Counted from the first letter of the stretch, positions 21,020-30,918 are shown. The stretch is DNA of 64,000 nucleotides from Imbroritus primus (GCA_000272025.2 AKCV02000015.1:186001-250000); one strand, 5' to 3'. Notes: a model not told the origin generated them from the letters alone. Numbers and translations: made by a program.

Positions 21020-23011
21020 ATGTGGAAAAAATGGATCTCGGGCGCCAGTCTCATGTGGTGCGCCACGCTGGGGTTTGCAGCTCCCGCCGCACCATGGCCG
21101 GACGCGCCGTTCAGCTACTACGCGAACAACGCCCGGCTCGATAACGTGTTGCGGGAGTTCGCCGGCAATTTCAGCATGTCGGCACAGCTGACGCCGGCTG
21201 TAACCGGGATGGTGAACGGGCGCTTCAACACTGCGAGTCCGACGGAATTCATCAATCGCCTGAGCAGCATCTATGGATTCACGTGGTTCACCTACTCGGG
21301 CACCCTGTATGTGTCGAAGTCGACCGAGACCGTGACACGCGGCATCACCGCCGCCGGCAGCATCAGTGGTGCGCGCGAAGCGCTGACGAGCCTGGGCATC
21401 ATCGATCCTCGCTTTGGCTGGGGCGAGATGCCCGACCAGGGTGTGGCGCTGGTGTCCGGCCCGCCCGCCTACGTCGATCTGATCGAGCGAACCATGAAGA
21501 GCCTGCCACTGGGCGGGTCGGGGCAGCAGGTCATGGTGTTCCGCCTGCGGCACGCCTCGGTTGACGACCGTACCATCATGTACCGCGACCGCGAGATTAC
21601 CACCCCGGGTCTGGCGACCGTAATTCGCAATCTGTTCAACGGCGGCGACGGTCCGGTCGGCGTGACCAATACCACGCTGCGCGCACTGGCGGCGCCATTG
21701 CGGTCCGCCGCACCGCTCGTCGAGGATGCACCGGCTAATGGCGACACGAATACCGCTTCGGCGCCAGCGACGCCGCAACGCACAAGCCGCGGTCGCCAGG
21801 CGGGGCGGCCGACCATCCAGGCCGATTCGCGCATCAACGCGCTGATCGTGCAGGATATCCCAGAGCGTTTGCCGATGTATGAGCGCCTGATCCGTGAACT
21901 CGATGTGCCGACCGCCCTGATCGAGATCGAGGCGCTGATCATCGACATCAACTCCGACAAGCTCAAGGAACTCGGTATCTCGTGGGGCGGGCGCATCGGC
22001 AAGGTGGCAGGCGGTTACGGCAACCTGAACAACAACGATTCGCAAGGTATCTCGATCGGCGCCGCCGTGTCGGGCGCCATCAATCCGACCACCTTGCTGG
22101 TCGATGCCGGCAACTACCTGATCTCGCGCATCCACGCCCTGGAAGGCGAGGGCGATGCACATATCCAGTCCAGCCCGTCGATCCTCACCATTGACAACGT
22201 CGGCGCCTTGCTCGACCTCTCCGAAACCTTCTACATCCGTACGCTTGGCGAGCGCGTCGCCAGCGTGACCCCCGTCACTGCCGGGACGACGCTCAAGGTG
22301 ACGCCGCGTTACCTGTCAGGTGAAAGCGGAACGCCGTCCGTCCAGCTCACGGTCGATATCGAGGATGGCCAGATCCAGGATCGCCAGGTTGACATGCTGC
22401 CGACCGTACGCCGCAGCGTGGTAAGCACACAAGCCATCGTCGGCGAGAATCAGACTTTGCTGATCGGCGGCTACAACACGCTCGCACGTACCGAGCGCGA
22501 TGATGGCGTGCCCGGCCTTAAGAATATTCCTATTCTCGGGGCGCTATTCTCGACACGCAGTTCAAGCTTCCAGAAACGCGAACGGCTGTTCATGATCAAG
22601 CCCAAGATCATCAGTTCGCCGACTATGGCGTCTGTTGCCCCGGCGGCGGGCCGGGCCGAAACCCTGCCCCCGGCCACGGAACTCTCCAAGCCCGAGTCGC
22701 GCGGCAAGACACCGAGTGGCAAACCGGCGCGCCCGGATAACCGGAAAGCATCGGCCACGTTGCCAGCCGGTATGCCCGCGAGTGGCGTACCGGCGGGCGC
22801 CACGACCACAGCAAGTCCGGCACTGGGCCCGACCACGCTGACGTGGCATGAGGATGTCCAGCGCAAAGCCCTTCCCCTCATCGAAGTCCCGCTTGCACCG
22901 GGAGAAACTGGCGCCACTGGTAGCACGGTCCCGGCAGGCAAGGTCGGTACGATCACTGGCCTGCAGTCCTCGACGGGCGCGCCGATCCGCATGGGTTCGG
23001 CAGAGCGCTAG
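21020..23011 (+). CDS. sctC: Type III secretion outer-membrane secretin SctC
   Basis: Forms the outer-membrane ring of the injectisome. ATG 21020 has CAGGAG at 21007-21012 and starts a clear signal peptide (MWKKWISGASLMW, cut near GFAAPA). The 663 residues contain an N0 domain (about 30-105, FSYYANNARLDNVLREFA), N1 and N3 ring domains, and the secretin domain (about 330-545, including IQSSPSILTIDN and NIPILGALF). A Pro/Ala/Thr-rich tail of about 110 residues lacks clear homology to a pilotin-binding segment. The frame is intact, so it is not an obvious pseudogene. Confidence 0.92.
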   Translation: MWKKWISGASLMWCATLGFAAPAAPWPDAPFSYYANNARLDNVLREFAGNFSMSAQLTPAVTGMVNGRFNTASPTEFINRLSSIYGFTWFTYSGTLYVSKSTETVTRGITAAGSISGAREALTSLGIIDPRFGWGEMPDQGVALVSGPPAYVDLIERTMKSLPLGGSGQQVMVFRLRHASVDDRTIMYRDREITTPGLATVIRNLFNGGDGPVGVTNTTLRALAAPLRSAAPLVEDAPANGDTNTASAPATPQRTSRGRQAGRPTIQADSRINALIVQDIPERLPMYERLIRELDVPTALIEIEALIIDINSDKLKELGISWGGRIGKVAGGYGNLNNNDSQGISIGAAVSGAINPTTLLVDAGNYLISRIHALEGEGDAHIQSSPSILTIDNVGALLDLSETFYIRTLGERVASVTPVTAGTTLKVTPRYLSGESGTPSVQLTVDIEDGQIQDRQVDMLPTVRRSVVSTQAIVGENQTLLIGGYNTLARTERDDGVPGLKNIPILGALFSTRSSSFQKRERLFMIKPKIISSPTMASVAPAAGRAETLPPATELSKPESRGKTPSGKPARPDNRKASATLPAGMPASGVPAGATTTASPALGPTTLTWHEDVQRKALPLIEVPLAPGETGATGSTVPAGKVGTITGLQSSTGAPIRMGSAER

Positions 23012-23516
23012 GGATCGGGCAGCGTATGCGGAACATCAAGACAAGGCTTGTAGTGGCCACGAACGTCGCGGGCCTCGCGGCCCAGGCATCAGATGTGCGG
23101 CGTTCAGCGGTTAACGGGAAAGCGATGCAGGGAAGGCAATACGCATCTGCGCAGGCGTGCATACCGTCAGGGCCGAGGACTGAAGTTGCGGCCGCGCACT
23201 GACAGGGGGATGGCTAAAGCAAAGATCAAGGCATGCGGTGCCTCACCACGAGGACTGGCCAGAAGATCAGGGCATGCGATATGGACCGTGGGCGCGCTGT
23301 CGACGCGTGAATGGCGACAGACATCGGCGGATGTTGCATGCCTCGCGGATGGCGGTGCATGCGTGGCTGTCATCAATGACCAGCCTATTCAGGTATAAGG
23401 TAATTCTTGAGACGCTGTTTGCTTGATCAGCGGTAACTGCTCCGGGACAACTGCTTCGGTAGCCTGGAGTCACTGCCCAGGGCATCTGGATCAGCGCCGC
23501 TTCAAGCCGCACCGCC
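23012..23516. other. Gene-free interval between sctC and the ECF sigma gene
   Basis: About 500 bases without a convincing gene. Short open frames exist on both strands (for example 23093-23398) but have low-complexity, Arg-rich translations and no ribosome sites. No terminator with a T run is visible after sctC. This could be a deletion scar of a once larger type III locus. Confidence 0.5.
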
Positions 23517-24140
23517 TTAAAACTCGAGCATCACGCCGCGCTCTTCCAGGCGGCTGCGCAGTGCGGCGCGCGCGCGCGACAGGCGGCTGCGCACGGTGCC
23601 GACGGGGATGGTCAGCAAGGCCGCGGCTTCCTCGTAGGTCAGTTCATCTACCGCCACCAGCACCAGCACATCGCGCATGCTTTGCGGCAGTTCCGCCATC
23701 ACAGCTTCGAGGTGCTTGACATGCTGTGACTGCTCGAGCTTCTCGGCGGGGCCGGGTGACTCGGATGCCGTACCATCAAGCGCACTTTCATCGTCAAAGC
23801 CGAATCGCCGGTGCGGCGCACGTGACAGGTGGTTGCGCACGAGATTCATGGCGATGCCGTACAGCCAGGTGGACAGCTCGGATTCTCCGCGGAACGACTG
23901 GAAGGAGCGCACAGCTTCCACAAAGGCCTGTTGCGTCAGGTCTTCCGCATCGGACGGGTTGCCGATGTTGCGGATGATGAAGCGGTAGAGGCGATTCTGA
24001 TGGGTTTCGAGCAGGTTGCGAAACAGGATTTCGCGGTCACCGGCCGTCATGGGCGGTGCACCTTGCTCATCGACGACGTCCGTGGCGATAGTCTGGATCG
24101 CCTGACATGATGCGGCCTCGAAAGCGTTGTGCGGTTGCAT
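23517..24140 (-). CDS. ECF-type RNA polymerase sigma factor
   Basis: Sigma-70 family group 4 factor, 207 residues from ATG 24140 (GGGGGAAGAG ribosome site). Region 2 reads LYRFIIRNIGNPSDAEDLTQQAFVEA...STWLYGIAMN, and region 4 reads LPQSMRDVLVLV...TYEEAAALLTIPVGTVRSRLSRAR. No anti-sigma gene follows. Because it neighbours sctU-sctC it may be the analogue of injectisome sigma factors such as HrpL or Bordetella BtrS. That role is inferred from position only. Confidence 0.88.
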   Translation of the reverse strand: MQPHNAFEAASCQAIQTIATDVVDEQGAPPMTAGDREILFRNLLETHQNRLYRFIIRNIGNPSDAEDLTQQAFVEAVRSFQSFRGESELSTWLYGIAMNLVRNHLSRAPHRRFGFDDESALDGTASESPGPAEKLEQSQHVKHLEAVMAELPQSMRDVLVLVAVDELTYEEAAALLTIPVGTVRSRLSRARAALRSRLEERGVMLEF

Positions 24141-24327
24141 GATCTCTTCCCCCTGCTGACATCGACTCATCCCTGCGAGATGTGTGATTGGATGGTAGCA
24201 GCGGGAAATCGGAGGGATTGTCAACAACTGTTTCTACAGATGTAAGACAACGTAAAGTCAGCAGTAGCCTGGAAACGGTTGATCTGTCTGGGTTTGCGGG
24301 AGGCGCTGCGGAGGCGGACCGGGCGGC

Positions 24328-25038
24328 TTACCCGCGCTTGCGCAGGATGCGGCGGATGGGGTCTTCCGTGGCAAGGCCCGCGGCGGGATCGCCGGCATGG
24401 TCTGCTTCATTCGCCGCGGCCTGATGTGCGCCATCAAGCGGCGTATCGGCATCGGAGGAGGGCGTCATCGTTCCGGCAGCACGACGAAGGGCCTGTTTCA
24501 GCCACTGCATGCCTTGCTCCATCGAGATCGGGCTCTCGTGCCGCGCGGCGGCATCTTCAAACGACTGGTCGAGCAGTTGTTGCGCTGCAGCGCATTGCGC
24601 CTGGGTGATGGTGCTCGGCCGCAGCCCCAGCTCGATGCAGGCCTGCATGAAGGCCGGTGGCCGCAAGACCGGTGACAGCTGCATGCGCGTGAAGAAATCC
24701 ATGCCCGACAGCACGGTCTGCGCTGTACGTGCCATGTGTTCGGCGCGCTCCTGGACACGGACGGGTAGCTCCTCGCCGGGTTCCGGGCGCAGGCAGATTT
24801 CCTTGCTGACTGCCCGGAAGATGGCGGCGCCATATTTTCGTCTCAGTGCTGCAGCGAACATATAGTGTGTATGGATACGTTGAAACGTTGCCGTATCGGC
24901 CCGAACGCTGCCCGGTGCCTGCACGCCGGCCTCGGGCCGATGGCCGTTGGCAGGGGCGGCGCTTTCCCCCATGTCCGGCTGCGGACAGTCTTGCGGCGGC
25001 CAGGCAATAAAGCGAAGAAGGGGGGAAGGTTGTGGCAC
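24328..25038 (-). CDS. Uncharacterised protein next to the ECF sigma gene
   Basis: Not recognised. From GTG 25038 it would have 236 residues; ATG 24972 is an alternative with 214. The middle (about residues 50-190) is helix-rich and conserved-looking, with segments such as MFAAALRRKYGAAIFRAVSKE, cut here after the first 20, and a possible cofactor-free fold. The first 45 and last 45 residues are Pro/Ala/Asp-rich and probably disordered. There is no signal peptide or TM helix. It lies 188 bases upstream of the sigma gene on the same strand and could be co-transcribed with it. Confidence 0.55.
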   Translation of the reverse strand: MPQPSPLLRFIAWPPQDCPQPDMGESAAPANGHRPEAGVQAPGSVRADTATFQRIHTHYMFAAALRRKYGAAIFRAVSKEICLRPEPGEELPVRVQERAEHMARTAQTVLSGMDFFTRMQLSPVLRPPAFMQACIELGLRPSTITQAQCAAAQQLLDQSFEDAAARHESPISMEQGMQWLKQALRRAAGTMTPSSDADTPLDGAHQAAANEADHAGDPAAGLATEDPIRRILRKRG

Positions 25039-25496
25039 GTCGAAGCGCGGGAATGGTAATGGATGCCAGTGGGTAACGCGACAATCGTACCCGGTTCCCT
25101 GGGAATTTGAAGTTTTTTACATTGTGGAAATTTCGGCGGAGCCTGTCCGGGTCAGCTCGACTCCAGTGCAAGCCGGGTCACACGGCTCCAGGAGGGGCGT
25201 CCAGCGATCCGGTCACGCCGCTTGCCCGCAATACGCGCCTCGACCTGCTTCGGCAGCGTTTGCCGGAATACGGCAGCCAACCCCAACCCCAGACGCAACC
25301 CCAACCCCGACCCTCGTGCGCCGGGTGATGGGCCATGGAGGCCGGTGGCCGGCATGGAGAGCGGTCCAGCGGCCTTCGGGCCAGCCCGCCGAGCTGCCCT
25401 GCCGTGCCGATGGCATGACTCGATCGCATGACCCGATCTCATGCCTCGTACCTCATACAGGTTGCCCGGGCAGGCGCTCCTTGCCCGGGCTGGCCA
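25039..25496. other. Interval without a supported gene
   Basis: About 460 bases. Short overlapping frames on both strands have biased, Arg/Pro-rich translations. A C-rich stretch at about 25277-25315 repeats AACCCCAACCCC around GACGC, a simple-sequence patch rather than a CRISPR. The right part precedes the 3' end of the leftward Bug gene. No clear terminator is seen. Confidence 0.4.
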
Positions 25497-26483
25497 CTAC
25501 GGCTTGATTTTCTCGATCCCCGCACGCCGCACGATCTCGGCCCACTTGCGCGCTTCCGTTCCCTGATAGTCGGCAAAATCCTTGGGTGTCGATCCGACCG
25601 GCTGTGCACCGAGCGCCGCATAGCGTTTCTGGACCTGAGGCTGCTGCAGTGCCCGTGCAACATGCTGCGAGAGTTTCTGTACGACGTCAGCGGGCGTGCC
25701 CTTCGGCGCCCATACGCCATACCACGTGCCGATATCGAATCCCGGGTAGCCGGATTCCCCGACGGTCGGTACCTCGGGGAGTGCCGGTGCCCGCTGGCGC
25801 GTGGTCACGGCGATGGCACGCAATTGCCCGGACTGGATAAAGGGCATGGCGGACGACAGCGAATCGAACATGAAATCGACCTGACCGCTGACGAGATCCG
25901 TCAGTGCCGGGGAACTGCCCTTGTAGGGCACATGGAGCATTGGAATCTTCGTGACGGTACGAAACGATTCGGCAGCCAGGTGATGCGAGGATGCGATGCC
26001 GCCCGATCCATAACTGAGACCGTTCTTCCTGGACTTGCCGAGGGCAACCAGATCGGAGACCGTGCGCGTCGCCGAAGTGGCAGGCACGATCAGCACCAGC
26101 GGAACCTGCGCCAGTTGCGTCACCGGTACGAAATCCGCCACGGGGTCGTAGCGCATGTCTGCGTAGATGCTCGGATTGATGACGTGCAGCGAAGGGTTGG
26201 CGACGATGGTGTAGCCATCCGGCCGGGCACGCGCCACGGCCTCCGTCCCGATCATACCGCTGGCACCGGGCCGGTTATCGACGACAACCGACTGGCCCAG
26301 GCTTTGCGACATCTCCATGGCAACCACCCGCGCCAGCAGGTCCGTTGGCCCACCGGGCGGGTAGGGCATGACGAGGCGGATGGGCTTGTCCGGAAAATCC
26401 GCTGCAGCGTGTGCGACCAGCCCGGTAGTCAGGGCGAGTGCGGCCAGCATCGGGGTGAGCAGGCGTGTGAAGCGGCAAGTCAT
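25497..26483 (-). CDS. Bug-family (TctC-like) solute-binding protein
   Basis: Periplasmic binding protein for carboxylates of the Bordetella uptake gene family. ATG 26483 (AGGAGACCTCTGCC ribosome site) gives 328 residues with a signal peptide ending near AHAA. Family motifs follow: FPDKPIRLVMPYPPGGPTD, VVDNRPGASG, the HVPYKGSSPALTDLVSG loop and TWYGVWAPKGTP. No TctA/TctB membrane subunits are adjacent. A sigma-54 promoter candidate lies at 26607-26622 on this strand. Confidence 0.93.
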   Translation of the reverse strand: MTCRFTRLLTPMLAALALTTGLVAHAAADFPDKPIRLVMPYPPGGPTDLLARVVAMEMSQSLGQSVVVDNRPGASGMIGTEAVARARPDGYTIVANPSLHVINPSIYADMRYDPVADFVPVTQLAQVPLVLIVPATSATRTVSDLVALGKSRKNGLSYGSGGIASSHHLAAESFRTVTKIPMLHVPYKGSSPALTDLVSGQVDFMFDSLSSAMPFIQSGQLRAIAVTTRQRAPALPEVPTVGESGYPGFDIGTWYGVWAPKGTPADVVQKLSQHVARALQQPQVQKRYAALGAQPVGSTPKDFADYQGTEARKWAEIVRRAGIEKIKP

Positions 26484-26507
26484 GGCAGAGGTCTCCTGGT
26501 TGGTATC

Positions 26508-26543
26508 GGTATGTGGTGCGGTATGTGGTGCGATATGTGAGGC
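26508..26543. repeat. Three tandem 12-bp repeats in the Bug gene leader
   Basis: Two exact copies of GGTATGTGGTGC (26508-26519, 26520-26531) and a variant GATATGTGAGGC (26532-26543) lie in the 5' untranslated region of the leftward gene, between its sigma-54 promoter and start codon. Confidence 0.8.
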
Positions 26544-26606
26544 AGCATGCGAAGCGATAGCCGGGTATCGCAGCGATGTCCGGCCCGTGATATCGCCGGG
26601 CAGGAG

Positions 26607-26622
26607 AGCAAGGGCCATGCCA
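26607..26622 (-). promoter_or_regulatory. Sigma-54 promoter for the leftward Bug gene
   Basis: On the minus strand the sequence is TGGCATGGCCCTTGCT, with -24 GG and -12 GC ten bases apart as required for RpoN. Transcription would start near 26596, giving a leader of about 110 bases to ATG 26483. It matches the TGGCAT-N5-TTGC form repeated in this region. Confidence 0.75.
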
Positions 26623-26888
26623 TTGCGGCGGCCATGTCCCGGGCTGCGCCGGCAGCGCTTTCCGGCAGGTTGGGTGTCCGTGGCGGGCCTGTCTGGAAAC
26701 AGCGCCGCTGTCTTTTCGGAAAACAGCTGTCGCCCATGGCAACACATGCGTGCGGCAGCACGCCGCGCGGTACGCGCTACAGGTGCAATGCCCCCGGCCG
26801 GCTGCGCCATGCATCCCGACCAGTGATCGAGGCCATGGCGGAGGCATCTCCGGACCGGGGCGCGCCGCCATCCCTGCACGTACCCGTT

Positions 26889-26904
26889 TGGCATGGGAAT
26901 TGCG
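26889..26904 (+). promoter_or_regulatory. Sigma-54 promoter for the 26939 CoA-transferase operon
   Basis: TGGCATGGGAATTGCG has perfect -24/-12 elements and spacing. The predicted start near 26915 leaves about 24 bases before GTG 26939 with an intervening AAAGGAG. This supports that start codon over the further upstream ones. Confidence 0.78.
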
Positions 26905-26938
26905 AAAGGCCGGGGAGATGATTTCAAAGGAGACAACA

Positions 26939-28126
26939 GTGAGTGCGCCATACCACGGGCTGAAGGTACTTGATCTCAGCCAGGGCATCGCCGGCCCCTA
27001 CTGCGCGATGATCCTACAGCAGAACGGCGCGGAGGTGATCAAGGTCGAACCGCCCACCGGCGACTGGAGCCGTGGCATCGGCCATGCGCCCGAAGGTATG
27101 AGCGCGCTGGCCATTTCCTACAACCTCGGCAAGCAGTCCATCTGCATCGACGGGCGCAGCGAACAGGGCCTGGCGCTGATGCGCACGCTGGCTTTGCAAG
27201 CGGATATCGTGATCGAGAGCTTTCGCCCGGGTGTCATGGCAAAGCTTGGCTTGTCCTACGCCGCGTTGTCGAAGGAAAAGCCCGGCCTCGTCTACGTCTC
27301 GGTCTCAGCCTTCGGGCCGGACGGTCCCTATGCGGAGCGCCCCGGTTCCGATTCCACCCTGCAGGCGATGAGCGGCATGATGGTGGTCAACCGCGACAGC
27401 CACGGTACGCCGCGCAAGGTCGGTATCCTCCTGATCGACGTGGCCACGGGCATCTATGCTGCGCAGGCCACAGGCACCGCCCTGTATCGCCGCGCCACTC
27501 AGGGCACCGGTACGCATGTTGAAATATCGCTGCTCGAGTGTGCCGCTGCCGTGCAGGGCGGCGCGATCGTCGATGAGACGCTCGGCGGCGGCCGCGTCGC
27601 ACAGCCGTTGAGCGTGCCGGCCGGTACCTTCGCGACGCAGGATGGCCACGTCAACGTGACATCCCTGCACGACCGCATGTTCGTGGGCCTCTGCAAGGCG
27701 CTCGGCAAGGACGAGTGGATTGCCGATGCACGTTTTGCCAGCGCAGCAGAACGGTTTTCCCACGCGGCAGAAATCAATGGTGCGCTGGAGGCAATCTTTC
27801 CTGGGCAGCCCACTGCGTACTGGCTCGACGCGCTCAGCAAGCACGGTGTCGTATGCGGAAAAGTTGCAGGCTATGCCGACTTTCTCGCCGATCCGCAGGT
27901 CATGCAACAGGCGATCTTCCAACAGAGCGATCAGGGTGGCCTCGGTCACGTACCGATGCCGCGTATTCCCGGCGTGGCGCATGGCGCAACAGCGCGGTCA
28001 TCGCCATCACCACGCAAGGGTGAACATACCTGCCGCGTGCTTGCCGAACTCGGGCTGGACGAAACCGAGATCCAGGCGCTACTTGCCTCAGGCGTCGTGT
28101 TGTCGCGCGATCCGGCAGCCGCATAG
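26939..28126 (+). CDS. Family III CoA-transferase (CaiB/BaiF)
   Basis: Moves CoA between a CoA thioester and a carboxylic acid. The start is GTG 26939 (AAAGGAGACAACA before it), giving 395 residues. N-terminal LKVLDLSQGIAGPYCAMILQQNGAEVIKVE is the family Rossmann-like entry, cited here by its first part only. The catalytic Asp is expected in PGSDSTLQAMSG, followed by the QGTGTHVEISLLE block. It heads a two-gene unit with the crotonase at 28183 and is one of five such enzymes in the region. The partner acid is unknown. Confidence 0.92.
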   Translation: MSAPYHGLKVLDLSQGIAGPYCAMILQQNGAEVIKVEPPTGDWSRGIGHAPEGMSALAISYNLGKQSICIDGRSEQGLALMRTLALQADIVIESFRPGVMAKLGLSYAALSKEKPGLVYVSVSAFGPDGPYAERPGSDSTLQAMSGMMVVNRDSHGTPRKVGILLIDVATGIYAAQATGTALYRRATQGTGTHVEISLLECAAAVQGGAIVDETLGGGRVAQPLSVPAGTFATQDGHVNVTSLHDRMFVGLCKALGKDEWIADARFASAAERFSHAAEINGALEAIFPGQPTAYWLDALSKHGVVCGKVAGYADFLADPQVMQQAIFQQSDQGGLGHVPMPRIPGVAHGATARSSPSPRKGEHTCRVLAELGLDETEIQALLASGVVLSRDPAAA

Positions 28127-28182
28127 TGCCGTGCATCTTGTCTGCATGCATTTCTCGCAATCCACAAAGATACAGAGACAGA

Positions 28183-28947
28183 ATGAGCGAAAACCTGCTG
28201 GTCGAAACCCGTGGCAATGTCCTGTTGATGACATTCAATCGTGCCCACGTGCGCAACGCCGTCGACATCGAAACCGCTGAGGCCCTGGCTGCTGCGCTCG
28301 ATCAACTGGAGGCGCGCGACGATCTGTGCATGGGCATCCTCACCGGGGCGGGCGGAACGTTCTGCTCCGGCATGGATCTCAAGGCGTTCGTCGGCGGGCG
28401 TCGTGCCAACATTGCCGGCCGGGGATTCGCCGGACTGGCCGAGCGGCCGCCGCGCAAAGTCCTGATTGCTGCCGTCGAGGGCTATGCGCTGGCCGGCGGT
28501 TTCGAACTCGCGCTGGCGTGCGATCTCATTGTTGCTTCACGGACTGCGAAGTTTGGTTTGCCGGAAGTCAAGCGCGGGCTCGTCGCGGCTGCCGGCGGCC
28601 TGATCCGGCTGCCGCGCCGCGTGCCCTTCCATGTCGCCATGGAGTATGTGCTGACCGGTGACATGCTCGAGGCGCAACAGGCCCATGCCTATGGCCTAGT
28701 CAACCGTTTGACCGAACCGGGAGAGGCACTCGGCGGTGCGCTGGCATTGGCGGAGAAGATCGCCGCCAACGGACCGATGGCGCTGGCCATCAGCAAGCAG
28801 GTACTGGTCGAATCCGCCGACTGGTCGCATGACGACATGTTTGAGCGCCAGCGCGAACTGACCGCGCCCATCTTCGTGTCGGCCGACGCCATCGAAGGCG
28901 CGGCGGCATTTGCGCAGAAGCGCGCCCCGGTCTGGTCGGGGAAGTAA
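28183..28947 (+). CDS. Enoyl-CoA hydratase/isomerase (crotonase)
   Basis: 254 residues from ATG 28183. Crotonase oxyanion-hole segments are FCSGMDLKAF and ALAGGFELALACD. Both hydratase glutamates are present, in GFELALACD and FGLPEVKRG, so true enoyl-CoA hydration is plausible. It follows the CoA-transferase by 56 bases. A hairpin lies between this gene and the convergent regulator. Confidence 0.9.
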   Translation: MSENLLVETRGNVLLMTFNRAHVRNAVDIETAEALAAALDQLEARDDLCMGILTGAGGTFCSGMDLKAFVGGRRANIAGRGFAGLAERPPRKVLIAAVEGYALAGGFELALACDLIVASRTAKFGLPEVKRGLVAAAGGLIRLPRRVPFHVAMEYVLTGDMLEAQQAHAYGLVNRLTEPGEALGGALALAEKIAANGPMALAISKQVLVESADWSHDDMFERQRELTAPIFVSADAIEGAAAFAQKRAPVWSGK

Positions 28948-28979
28948 GGCGTTCCGGTACTGGCGGTTGGCCAGGTACC

Positions 28980-29008
28980 GCATGGCTTCCATCATGCGGA
29001 AGCCATGC
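28980..29008. terminator. Hairpin between convergent genes
   Basis: GCATGGCTTCC (28980-28990) pairs perfectly with GGAAGCCATGC (28998-29008). There is no T tract on either side, so it may stop transcription weakly in both directions or with Rho. Confidence 0.4.
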
Positions 29009-29036
29009 CATTGAACTGACAGGCCCCTGACTGGCC

Positions 29037-30719
29037 TCAGGATGTCTTGCCGGCCTCCAGCATGCGCAGCTGCTTGTAGAGATAGGAGCGCGAAATGCCC
29101 AGTTCCTCGGCCACGCGTTTCTTGTTGCCGCCGGTGCGCTCCATTGCTTCGGCGATCAGCTCGAGTTCCACGCGCTGCTTGGCCTCCCACACATCGAAGC
29201 GGCCCGGATTCGTGGGCATGTCGAAGGGCCGGTATTCCTTCTCCAGGCTGGCGCCGGTATCCGCCGAACGTTCCAGTCCGCCGAAGCTCTCGATGGCCAG
29301 CTTGTCGCCGTCGCTGAAGATCGCCGCACGCTCCACCGCATGCTGAAGCTGGCGTACATTGCCGGGCCAGCTGCATGACTGGAGGTAGCGGATCACATGA
29401 TCGTCGATGGACTTCTTCGGTACCCCCTGGCGTTTGGCAAATGCCGCGAGGAAGGTGTCGGCGAGTTCGGGAATGTCCTCCAGCCGGTCGCGCAGCGGCG
29501 GCAGATAGAGCGTCACCGCGCTGATGCGATAGAACAGGTCGAGGCGGAACGTATTGTCGGCGATCATCTGCTGGAAGTCGCGATGGCTGGCCGAAATCAG
29601 GCGGAAGTCGGAATGCAGCAGGCGGTCGCCGCCGACACGCTGGAACGTGCCGTCCTGCAGCACGCGCAGCAGCTTGACCTGCATCTCCAGCGGCATGTCG
29701 CCAATCTCGTCGAGGAACAGGCTGCCGGAATTGGACAGTTCGAACTTGCCCTTGCGGCCGCGCTTGTCCGCTCCCGTAAAGGCGCCGCCTTCATAGCCGA
29801 ACAACTCGCTCTCGACAAGGTTGGCCGGCATCGCCGCCGCGTTGACCAGGGTCAGGGATTTGTCGCCGCGCGGGCTGAGCAGGTGCAGCGCATGGGCCAC
29901 CAGCTCCTTGCCGGTGCCGCTTTCGCCGACCAGCAGCACGGGCACATCGAGTGGCGCGACGCGCAGGACGTCTTCCTTCAGTCGCTTGATGGCATTGCTG
30001 CTGCCGACGATCTGGTCAAGCCCATAGGAACGGTTGCGGATACCGGATAGTTCGCGCTTGTAGAAGTCGCGCTCCTGCCGTACCCGTGCCAGTTCGTTGG
30101 AAATATCCTGGATGGCCTGGGGAATTGCCTGCGGGCCTTTGAACATCACCTGGCCGATGGCCGCCACGAGTTTCCTGTTGCGGTCGAAAATCGGGATGCG
30201 CGACACGATGCGCGTCACCCCATGGGATTCGTGAGCCTCGCCGATCTGCGGCTTGCCCGTCATCACCACTTCCTGCAGGCGGGTGTTCTCGATGACGTCG
30301 CGCACTGGGCGGCCGATTGCATCGCCGCGCTTCAGGCCGATGGAGCGCTCATGGATCGGGCTCATGTAGAGCAGGTTGCCAGCAGCGTCGATGACATTCA
30401 TCGCCTCGTAGGGGTTGGTGATGAAGTACCGGAAAATGTCGGCAGCACAATCGACCGTGGCAATGAATTCCGTCAGTTCATCGCCTTCGCCCGCGGCAAA
30501 GATCAGAAAGCACACGCCCTGCGATGCCACGAGCGCAGCGACACTGTGCGCCGGCTCGATGCCGGGCAGGGCGAACAGGCGCTTGACAGGCACACCGCTA
30601 CGCTGCATCCACACGCGCGAAAGCGTCTGCGCCACTGCCGCATCGATGCCCAGGCCCGATGCGAATCGCGTCTGGCCATCTTCGTCCAGGACCAGAATCC
30701 CTTCCGTGTCTCGTCTCAT
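29037..30719 (-). CDS. Sigma-54-dependent transcriptional activator with PAS domain
   Basis: Enhancer-binding protein, 560 residues from ATG 30719 (AGAGAGG ribosome site). An N-terminal sensory region of about 95 residues of unknown type is followed by a PAS domain (about 97-215). The AAA+ domain (about 240-470) has Walker A GESGTGKE, the sigma-54 contact loop GAFTGA and [10 protein letters not shown] Fis-type helix-turn-helix ends the protein ([20 protein letters not shown]). There is no receiver domain, so it probably senses a ligand through the N-terminal part. It sits amid seven sigma-54 promoter candidates and is the obvious regulator of the region. Confidence 0.95.
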   Translation of the reverse strand: MRRDTEGILVLDEDGQTRFASGLGIDAAVAQTLSRVWMQRSGVPVKRLFALPGIEPAHSVAALVASQGVCFLIFAAGEGDELTEFIATVDCAADIFRYFITNPYEAMNVIDAAGNLLYMSPIHERSIGLKRGDAIGRPVRDVIENTRLQEVVMTGKPQIGEAHESHGVTRIVSRIPIFDRNRKLVAAIGQVMFKGPQAIPQAIQDISNELARVRQERDFYKRELSGIRNRSYGLDQIVGSSNAIKRLKEDVLRVAPLDVPVLLVGESGTGKELVAHALHLLSPRGDKSLTLVNAAAMPANLVESELFGYEGGAFTGADKRGRKGKFELSNSGSLFLDEIGDMPLEMQVKLLRVLQDGTFQRVGGDRLLHSDFRLISASHRDFQQMIADNTFRLDLFYRISAVTLYLPPLRDRLEDIPELADTFLAAFAKRQGVPKKSIDDHVIRYLQSCSWPGNVRQLQHAVERAAIFSDGDKLAIESFGGLERSADTGASLEKEYRPFDMPTNPGRFDVWEAKQRVELELIAEAMERTGGNKKRVAEELGISRSYLYKQLRMLEAGKTS

Positions 30720-30918
30720 ATCCTCTCTTTCTACTTCTTCTGTTCCCCGGGCACCGGTGTGTATTCTCCGGGGGCAATGGGCCAGCGAAAAGTGTACTCC
30801 ATAGCGACAGTGTTTCCGGCGGCCACGCTGCACGGACGGATACACAATCACGTATGTGCTGCGTTGTTCCGGCATCCGTGCGTGGCTCAGCGCTGGCGTC
30901 GCCACTGCATCGGCAGAA

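Noticed and set aside
23093..23398. 101-codon plus-strand frame after sctC, tested as a type III chaperone or pilotin
   Set aside because: No ribosome site, Arg-rich low-complexity translation and no signal peptide.
25273..25315. CCAACCCC-type repeats considered as CRISPR or telomere-like repeats
   Set aside because: Units are short, irregular and without spacers; simple C-rich sequence.
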